Part shown: in pieces, positions 58,619 to 64,000 of the stretch
Layout: the number at the start of each line of letters is the position of its first letter
Numbering within the stretch: the first letter of the stretch is position 1
Notes under the pieces: generated by a model
Seen by the model: only the letters and a program-made list of their open reading frames with translations
Database searches by the model: none
Told to the model about the DNA's origin: nothing
From: Candidatus Alloenteromonas pullistercoris
GTDB lineage: Bacteria > Bacillota_I > Bacilli_A > RFN20 > CAG-826
Direction: 5' to 3'
Length of the DNA stretch: 64,000 nt
NCBI GenBank assembly: GCA_017694295.1
Contig: JADINA010000019.1
Location: forward strand, 1 to 64,000
Program-made: the position numbers and the translations under genes

Positions 58619-60895
58619 TTAATCCTCTGCCTTTTCGATTTTAAAGGAGACGTTGGTCTCTATCTGCCCGCATTTGATTAATAGCGACCCGCTTCCCGCT
58701 TTGCCTTCTTTTCCCCTGACGTAGATGGCGCTTTGGCCGGCCTCGAGGGAGAAAATGGCGGGCGAGCAAAGCTCGATGTCGCCCATTGCCTTAACCTCAA
58801 CGACAGAATAATCGTATTTAAGGGGGTTGCCGTGGTCATCGGTTTTATTTAGGTAGACGGCCGCTTGGTCGCCTATAGGCAAGGTGGAGGAACTTTGTGA
58901 CACCTCCAGCTTTTGATAATGGAACGGGCCCCTGGTCAGGACGTTGACCAGGTTGCCGCCTCGGTAGAACTCGAAGCGGAACCCTTTCTTTTCCGCCCCC
59001 CATAGCCCGGCGGCCCTAGTGAAGATGTCGGCGACCTCCGAATAGGAAAGGCGGTGCCTCTTCATGAGGTAGAAAAGCAATAGCTTATGGCGGAGCTTAA
59101 GCTTGTTTAGCCCGTTTATGGCGGCGTAGTTGAAGGCCTTCGCCACCCATTTCCGCATCCTGCCCTTCAAAAAGGGCGGGAGGGCGCTTTCGGATATGTA
59201 GGAATCTATGAAAACGGGCGGATGGGGGAGGTGGGGGAAGAGCTTGCGGTTTGGGAGGAATTCGCCAATGAGGTCTTCGCCCCTGTAGAAGCTGACGCTG
59301 TCGGCGTTGGTGAAGATGGGTAGCGGGCTAGGTAACTTCGATTCGCTATAGTCGCCTAGCTCAAGCGAATAGGGGATGTAGGCGACGTCAGCTGAGGCGA
59401 ATTGGCTTTCTATCGCGTAGGCCGCCGCCTTCTTGACGCGGAACTGGCTAAAGACCCCGTGATAGCAAATATGGTCGCCCGAGCCGAAGTCGCGATGCGT
59501 CCCATAGTCGAAGGCGCACCAGCCGATTTCCCCGGCGAGGGATTCGAATTTAATCGCGTCGTCGATGACTTTGAGGTGGCGGAGGGCATGCTCAGCCGCC
59601 CGTTCGTCGCGATCGCCCATCTTGGTCGGGAACATATGCCCGTTATGCTCGGTCACGAGCCTTGCATGGCCCTTCTCCCCATAGGTTTTCGGGTCGTCGA
59701 GGCCATGGGCTAAGGAGGAGCAGGAGAAATCGTTGTAGCCGTATATGTCCTCAAGCAGCTCTGAGCCCTTGAAGTTCCTCACCCCAATCGAGGCCCGGCT
59801 TGGGTCGAGTTCGTTTTTTATTTTTTCTAGGCGCGAATAGTAATCGTGGTTATCCGGGGATTCGTCTATACGGAGCCCATAGGCGATGAGGCAGGGGTGA
59901 TTGCGTTCCTTTTTTATCATCCCCCTAGCCATCTGGGCCGACTTATCCTGCCATGCCTTATCCCCGATATGCTGCCACCCCGGGATCTCGTCGATGACGA
60001 ATAGTCCAAGGCGGTCGCAGGCGTTTAGGAAATGCTCGCTTTGGGGGTAATGGGAGGTCCTGACGACGTTTAGGCCAAGTTCCTTTATCTTCCTCGCGTC
60101 CTCTTCCTGGAGCCCCTTGGCCGCCGCCATCCCAAGGTAGGGGAAGCTTTGGTGGCGGTTGAGCCCGAATAGCTTGGTCTTCTTCCCGTTTAGGTAGAAG
60201 CCGTCCTCCTTCCATTCGACGTCGCGGAAGCCGGCGTCAAGATCGTATTCCTCATCGTTAAAGACGATCTTAAGACGGTAGAGGGTCGGGTGGAGGTGGC
60301 TATAGGGCGAGATGCCTTCAAAAAACGCCTCGCTTCCCTCAAATGAGCCGATTTCCCTTTCGCCTAGATATAGCGTTCCCCGCAAATCCGAAACCAAATC
60401 CCCGTTTTCGTCTTTGGCTTGGATTTGCATTTTACCCGAGGCGGAGGCACGGACGAAGATGTCTTCAAGGTGGCGCTTATTATGCGACACCAATTTGACC
60501 TCGCGGTAAAGCCCGGCGTAGGTTAGGTAGTCGACGACGTTGCCAAAAGGCGGGATGGCGGGGTCCTCAAAGCCATCGACCTCGGCGATAAGCTCATTGC
60601 CCTTCCTTTTCACCAAACCCGTCACGTCATACTCAACCGGCAAAAAGCCCGAGATTTTTTCCCCGAGCTGCTTCCCGTTTAAGCTGACCTTGAGCTTGAG
60701 CATCGCCCCTTCGAAAACAAGCTTCTTGCTTTCCTTCTCCGGGTAAAGGTCATCGAAGCAAAGCCGGTAGACGAAACATCCTTGGCAATCCCCTTCGGAA
60801 TAGTAGTGGGCGGGCAAGCTAAGCGGGCAATCGGGAAGGGTTATCTCCCGCCCCTCGCCTTCAATGCGCCAGAAAGAATTGAGTTTTTGCACCAT
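58619..60895 (-). CDS. GH2 beta-galactosidase/glucuronidase-like enzyme with an altered acid/base motif
   Basis: 758 residues, cytosolic. The order is sugar-binding jelly roll (residues 1-150), Ig-like domain (to about 235), TIM barrel (FGLNRHQSFPYLG, VVRTSHYP) and a C-terminal domain. The acid/base Glu345 sits in GLRIDES, where nearly all GH2 enzymes have Asn-Glu; here the Asn is Asp344. The nucleophile is Glu416 in LVTEHNGH. No RBS is present: on the minus strand TAAAAT (60908-60903) ends 7 nt before the ATG, with TTGTCC 16 nt upstream of it, so the mRNA is probably leaderless. Substrate likely a beta-galactoside or related glycoside delivered by the convergent symporter. Confidence 0.8.
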   Translation of the reverse strand: MVQKLNSFWRIEGEGREITLPDCPLSLPAHYYSEGDCQGCFVYRLCFDDLYPEKESKKLVFEGAMLKLKVSLNGKQLGEKISGFLPVEYDVTGLVKRKGNELIAEVDGFEDPAIPPFGNVVDYLTYAGLYREVKLVSHNKRHLEDIFVRASASGKMQIQAKDENGDLVSDLRGTLYLGEREIGSFEGSEAFFEGISPYSHLHPTLYRLKIVFNDEEYDLDAGFRDVEWKEDGFYLNGKKTKLFGLNRHQSFPYLGMAAAKGLQEEDARKIKELGLNVVRTSHYPQSEHFLNACDRLGLFVIDEIPGWQHIGDKAWQDKSAQMARGMIKKERNHPCLIAYGLRIDESPDNHDYYSRLEKIKNELDPSRASIGVRNFKGSELLEDIYGYNDFSCSSLAHGLDDPKTYGEKGHARLVTEHNGHMFPTKMGDRDERAAEHALRHLKVIDDAIKFESLAGEIGWCAFDYGTHRDFGSGDHICYHGVFSQFRVKKAAAYAIESQFASADVAYIPYSLELGDYSESKLPSPLPIFTNADSVSFYRGEDLIGEFLPNRKLFPHLPHPPVFIDSYISESALPPFLKGRMRKWVAKAFNYAAINGLNKLKLRHKLLLFYLMKRHRLSYSEVADIFTRAAGLWGAEKKGFRFEFYRGGNLVNVLTRGPFHYQKLEVSQSSSTLPIGDQAAVYLNKTDDHGNPLKYDYSVVEVKAMGDIELCSPAIFSLEAGQSAIYVRGKEGKAGSGSLLIKCGQIETNVSFKIEKAED

Positions 60896-60923
60896 ATAGG
60901 CAATTTTAGCAAAGAAGAGAGGG

Positions 60924-60952
60924 TGGACAAAGACCGCGTCTTGCGCTTTACT
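60924..60952 (+). promoter_or_regulatory. Promoter TGGACA-17-TTTACT of the glf gene, overlapping the divergent GH2 promoter
   Basis: TGGACA at 60924-60929 and TTTACT at 60947-60952. The -10 ends 7 nt before ATG 60960. The -35 overlaps that of the GH2 gene (TTGTCC, minus 60930-60925), so the two promoters compete. Confidence 0.6.
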
Positions 60953-60959
60953 TTTGCCT

Positions 60960-62075
60960 ATGAGAAAGCCATTTGATTACCTCGTCGTCGGAAGCGGCCT
61001 TTCCGGCGCTTCCTTTGCTCGCCTCGCCCTTGATAGGGGAAAGAGGGTCCTCGTCATCGAGAAGCGCGATGAAATCGGGGGCAACATCGCCACCAAGGAC
61101 GTCATGGGCATACCGGTCCACGAATACGGCCCCCATATATTCCACACCGACAGCAAGAGGGCCTACGATTTCTTTTGCTCCCACGTCGAAACCTATCCCT
61201 TCGTCAATTGCCCCCTCGCCTATTACAAAGGCTCCTATTACCACATGCCCTTCAACATGAACACCTTCCATGAGCTTTGGGGCGTCAACACGCCCGAGGA
61301 GGCGAAGGAAAGAATATGGGAGGAGGTTGCGAAAGAGGGGATCGATGAGCCCGCCAACCTCGAGCAGCAGGCCCTAAAGATGGTGGGCCGCACCATCTTC
61401 GAGACCTTGGTGAAGGGCTATACGGAAAAGCAATGGGGCCGCGATTGCCGCGACCTCCCCCCTTCCATCATCAAGCGGCTCCCCCTGCGCTTTGTTTACG
61501 ACAACAACTACTTCAACGACCCCTACCAATGCCTCCCCAAAGGCGGCTATTCTAAGCTGATCGATAATTTGCTTAAGGGGGCGGAAGTGCGCCTAGGCGT
61601 CGATTATTTGAAAAACAGGCAAGAGCTTTCCAACTTGGCCGAGGAGACGGTCTACACCGGGCGGATCGACGAGTATTTCGGCTTTCGGCTCGGCCATCTT
61701 GAGTATCGGAGCCTCCGTTTTGAGACACAGATAAAGCCCATCCCCTCCTTTCAGGGCAATCCGGTCGTCAATTACACCGACCGCGATGTCGCCTATACGA
61801 GGGTTTGCGAGCATAAGATGTTCGACGATTCGCTAAAAGGGCTGCCATACACGGTCGTGACCTACGAATACCCCGATTCCTTCGCCGAGGGGAAGATCCC
61901 CTATTACCCGATAAACGACGAGAATAATTCCAAACTCGCCGAATCATATAAGGAGCTTGCAAAAGGGGAGAAGGGCGTTTATTTCCTAGGCCGGCTCGCC
62001 AATTACCGTTACTACGATATGGACGACACCATCCTCGCGGCCTTTGATTTAGCCTCCTCGCTTGGCCTTCTTTGA
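60960..62075 (+). CDS. glf: UDP-galactopyranose mutase
   Basis: 371 residues. The FAD-binding motif is YLVVGSGLSGASFARLA (GxGxxG), followed by VIEKRDEIGGN and the substrate-site HEYGPHIFHT. Later blocks KGYTEKQWGRD and PVVNYTDRDVAYTR also fit. It converts UDP-galactopyranose to UDP-galactofuranose for surface glycans. ATG 60960 has no RBS and is probably read from a leaderless mRNA; a TTG at 60954 is in frame but less likely. No other glycan gene is next to it in the window. Confidence 0.9.
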   Translation: MRKPFDYLVVGSGLSGASFARLALDRGKRVLVIEKRDEIGGNIATKDVMGIPVHEYGPHIFHTDSKRAYDFFCSHVETYPFVNCPLAYYKGSYYHMPFNMNTFHELWGVNTPEEAKERIWEEVAKEGIDEPANLEQQALKMVGRTIFETLVKGYTEKQWGRDCRDLPPSIIKRLPLRFVYDNNYFNDPYQCLPKGGYSKLIDNLLKGAEVRLGVDYLKNRQELSNLAEETVYTGRIDEYFGFRLGHLEYRSLRFETQIKPIPSFQGNPVVNYTDRDVAYTRVCEHKMFDDSLKGLPYTVVTYEYPDSFAEGKIPYYPINDENNSKLAESYKELAKGEKGVYFLGRLANYRYYDMDDTILAAFDLASSLGLL

Positions 62076-62117
62076 GGAGGTTTTTCGCGCTTAGGCGGCA
62101 ATAGCTGACGAAAGGGC

Positions 62118-62146
62118 TTGCGCCATTCCCCAAATAGTCCTATATT
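62118..62146 (+). promoter_or_regulatory. Promoter TTGCGC-17-TATATT of the tRNA
   Basis: TTGCGC at 62118-62123 and TATATT at 62141-62146, 17 nt apart, place the start about 20 nt before the mature tRNA. Confidence 0.7.
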
Positions 62147-62173
62147 ATGCGGGCCGAAACAATTCGGCCATCT

Positions 62174-62250
62174 CGCGGGATAGAGCAGTCCGGTAGCTTG
62201 CCAGGCCCATAACCTGGAGGTCGGTGGTTCAAATCCATCTCCCGCAACCA
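62174..62250 (+). tRNA. Initiator tRNA-fMet (CAT)
   Basis: A 77-nt cloverleaf. The acceptor stem has the initiator C1-A72 mismatch followed by six pairs (GCGGGA with TCCCGC). The anticodon stem is CCAGG/CCTGG with loop CCCATAA, anticodon CAT at 62208-62210. GGTTCAAATCC forms the T-arm, and the CCA end is encoded (62248-62250). Confidence 0.95.
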
Positions 62251-62259
62251 AGATAATCC

Positions 62260-62285
62260 GGCGCCTAGGAATAGGCGCCTTTTTT
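62260..62285 (+). terminator. Terminator of the tRNA gene
   Basis: A perfect 8-bp stem (GGCGCCTA with TAGGCGCC, 62260-62267 and 62272-62279) with a GGAA loop is followed by six T. Confidence 0.95.
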
Positions 62286-62344
62286 GCATAAACCAAGCCA
62301 CTGTCCGCCATTTATACCCTATGGTCTCACTTTCATATAAAACT

Positions 62345-62386
62345 TTGTTAATAACTATAAACAACCCTTTCCCCCGGTGCTAAAAT
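62345..62386 (+). promoter_or_regulatory. feoA upstream region with a TTGTT...AACAA dyad
   Basis: TTGTTAATAACTATAAACAA (62345-62364) is an imperfect 20-bp dyad, 8 of 10 arm positions matching. TAAAAT at 62381-62386 is a likely -10. The dyad resembles a metal- or redox-regulator operator; it is not a clear Fur box. Confidence 0.4.
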
Positions 62387-62401
62387 CGCCTCGGATCGAA
62401 T

Positions 62402-62638
62402 ATGAACGTCAGCGAGCTTAGGATCGGCGAGAAAAGGAAAATCGCCAAAGTCGGAGGGGTGGGGGTAGTCCGCCACCGCCTCTTGGAGATGGGCATCATC
62501 CCCGGAACGCAGGTCTCGGTCACCAAGAAAGCCCCGCTAGGCGACCCCATCCAAATCCACATAAGGGGTTATGAGCTTAGCATCAGAAAAGAAGATGCCT
62601 TATTGATTGAGCTATCCGAAGAGGAGGAGAAAAGATGA
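62402..62638 (+). CDS. feoA: Ferrous iron transport protein FeoA
   Basis: 78 residues, an SH3-like FeoA domain: LRIGEKRKIAKVGGVGVVRHRLLEMGIIPGT then a short beta hairpin, PIQIHIRGYELSIRKEDA. FeoA is a small cytosolic partner of FeoB in Fe2+ uptake. No strong RBS is seen and the -10 candidate lies 15 nt before the ATG. It overlaps feoB by 4 nt (ATGA, 62635-62638). Confidence 0.9.
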   Translation: MNVSELRIGEKRKIAKVGGVGVVRHRLLEMGIIPGTQVSVTKKAPLGDPIQIHIRGYELSIRKEDALLIELSEEEEKR

Positions 62639-64000
62639 GGGTCGCGCTTGTCGGCAACCAAAACTGCGGGAAGACGACCCTATTCAATTGCCTCACCGGC
62701 TCCTCCCAGCGGGTTGGCAACTTCCCCGGGGTGACGGTGGATAGCAAAATCGGGACCATCAGGGGAGTGAAGGAGAAGATCGAGGTCGTCGACCTCCCCG
62801 GCATCTATTCCCTTTCCCCATATTCGAACGAGGAGATCGTCACCCGCGATTTCATTTTGCATAACGACGTCGACCTCATTTTGAACATCATCGACGCGAC
62901 CAACATCGAAAGGAACCTGTATTTGACGCTTCAGCTTATGGAGCTTGGCAAGCCGATGCTATTGGCCGTTAACATGATGGACGAGGTCAGGAAAGCCGGC
63001 AACTCCATCGACCAAAACAAACTCGAGGACGAGCTTGGCATTGAGCTTTGCTCCATCTCGGCCGCCAAAGGCGAGGGGATAGGGGAGCTTATCGAGCACA
63101 TAAAGAAGATCGGGACGTCTGGCGAATTGCCGAAAAAGCAGGACATTTGCCCAACCGATTCCCCGGTCCACCAGGCCATCCACGCGATGATGCACCTGCT
63201 TTCCGACCATTCCTCCCGTTATCATCTGCCGATCCGCTACTTGGCCTCCCGGATCGTCGAAGGCGACGCCTTGCTTGAGGATGAGGCACAGCTAAGCGAC
63301 AACGAGAAGGACATGGTGGGGCATATCGTCAAGGAGATGGAGAAGGATTGCGGGCTCGACCGCGAAGCGGCCGTCATCTCGATGCGCTACGAATACATCG
63401 ACAAGGTGTGCGCCGACTGCGTCAAGCGGGTTAGCGAGCTGACCGAAAGCCAAAGGAAATCGCAAGCCATCGACAAGGTCTTGACCAACAAATGGGCCGC
63501 CTTCCCGATATTCATCCTCATCATGGGGCTCGTCTTCTATTTGACATTCGGCCTTATCGGCAAGTATTTGAGCGACTGGCTCGACATGGGGATAACGGCC
63601 TTGGTCGAATTGACGGAGGGGGCCATGGAAAGCGCGGCGATAAACCCGGTCGTCGTCTCGCTTGTCTGCGACGGGGTGATGGGCGGCATCGGCTCCGTCC
63701 TTTCCTTCCTCCCGACCGTCGTCACCCTTTTCTTCTTCCTCTCACTTCTTGAGGATTCCGGCTATATGGCGCGGATCGCCTTCATCATGGATAAGCCGCT
63801 TCGCAAGCTTGGCTTATCGGGGAGGAGCTTCGTCCCGATGCTCATCGGCTTCGGCTGCTCGGTCCCGGCGGTTATGGCCAGCCGCACCTTGACTAGCGAC
63901 CGCGACAAGAAGCTAACCATTTTCCTAATCCCATTTATGTCCTGCTCGGCGAAGCTGCCGGTTTTCACGCTTCTTACCGCCGCCTTTTTCGGCGTCTATT
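62635..64000 (+). CDS. feoB: Ferrous iron transporter FeoB, N-terminal part (runs off the window)
   Basis: 455 codons are present with no stop before the right edge. The G-protein domain has G1 GNQNCGKTT, G3 DLPG and G4 NMMD, then the GDI-like spacer. The membrane part starts near residue 285 (WAAFPIFILIMGLVFYLTFGLIG) and includes the first Gate region with GFGCSVPAVMASRTL, whose Cys and surrounding residues line the iron path. It is coupled to feoA by an ATGA overlap and preceded by GGAGGAG. Full-length FeoB is about 650-700 residues, so roughly a third lies outside. Confidence 0.95.
   Translation, partial: MRVALVGNQNCGKTTLFNCLTGSSQRVGNFPGVTVDSKIGTIRGVKEKIEVVDLPGIYSLSPYSNEEIVTRDFILHNDVDLILNIIDATNIERNLYLTLQLMELGKPMLLAVNMMDEVRKAGNSIDQNKLEDELGIELCSISAAKGEGIGELIEHIKKIGTSGELPKKQDICPTDSPVHQAIHAMMHLLSDHSSRYHLPIRYLASRIVEGDALLEDEAQLSDNEKDMVGHIVKEMEKDCGLDREAAVISMRYEYIDKVCADCVKRVSELTESQRKSQAIDKVLTNKWAAFPIFILIMGLVFYLTFGLIGKYLSDWLDMGITALVELTEGAMESAAINPVVVSLVCDGVMGGIGSVLSFLPTVVTLFFFLSLLEDSGYMARIAFIMDKPLRKLGLSGRSFVPMLIGFGCSVPAVMASRTLTSDRDKKLTIFLIPFMSCSAKLPVFTLLTAAFFGVY

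Noticed and set aside
1-64000. Mollicute genetic code (TGA as Trp)
   Set aside because: TGA ends many genes exactly at operon overlaps (for example 5882, 36004, 62638), and Trp is encoded by TGG throughout.
1-64000. CRISPR array
   Set aside because: No regularly spaced direct repeats with unique spacers were seen; the repeats found are tandem, coding or two- to three-copy.

Overview
The window looks like a chromosomal segment of an uncultured, gut-type member of the Bacilli (Firmicutes). Supporting signs are many Gram-positive-style lipoproteins with Ser-rich linkers, AGGAGG ribosome binding sites, Rex/AdhE fermentation genes, a bile salt hydrolase-type enzyme, ABC importers built around an MsmK-like ATPase, and a CCA-encoding initiator tRNA. 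TGA ends many genes and is not read as Trp, so the standard code applies. Most genes are G+C-rich and rich in gcc/cgc/ttc codons. The blocks at about 0.6-4.4 kb, 17.8-19.2 kb and 43.8-45.2 kb are visibly richer in A/T and look acquired. The taxonomic call is an inference.

Layout. Positions 1-8.6 kb form an accessory island. It holds a partial IS30-type transposase and a four-gene, defence-like operon: an Xre-type HTH, a nuclease-DGQHR fusion, a Dam-type methylase and a winged-helix-like protein. It also holds an HTH-ART (DUF3990) gene with an overlapping partner, a short FtsK-like ATPase and an AAA_14/DUF4143 ATPase. Positions 8.7-22 kb are mixed: choloylglycine hydrolase, a BspA/InlB-repeat lipoprotein, a cytosolic GH13 enzyme, a cation/proton antiporter divergent from a LysR regulator with a clear T-N11-A box, a second AAA_14 ATPase behind a duplicated start region, orphan lipoprotein and membrane genes, and ogt.

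Positions 22.1-39.9 kb are one co-directional fructan/sucrose locus. It encodes a binding protein, two permeases, two extracellular GH32 lipoproteins, a cytosolic GH32 enzyme, two surface proteins built from repeated beta-sandwich modules, a LacI repressor, a fructokinase, a DUF624-like membrane protein and an MsmK-like ATPase with a very long C-terminal extension. The likely scheme is capture and cleavage of fructan at the surface, ABC import of oligofructosides, cytosolic hydrolysis, then phosphorylation of fructose. LacI/CcpA-like dyads flank the first promoter.

Positions 40-46 kb carry DUF898, two GNAT, an orphan lipoprotein, DUF1848, MerR and maltose-acetyltransferase-type genes. Positions 46.2-54.4 kb form a redox/hydrogen cluster: rex, adhE, a small [2Fe-2S] protein, a PAS-containing HydS-like hydrogenase homologue, a SpoIIE-type phosphatase and a group-B-like [FeFe] hydrogenase. 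Positions 54.5-64 kb hold an orphan lipoprotein, a GPH-type sugar symporter convergent with a GH2 enzyme, UDP-galactopyranose mutase, tRNA-fMet, and feoA with the start of feoB, which runs off the right edge.

The two most unusual points are the nuclease-DGQHR/Dam operon and a set of at least four genes whose -10 element lies only 6-8 nt before the start codon (leaderless transcripts) in a genome that otherwise uses strong Shine-Dalgarno sites.
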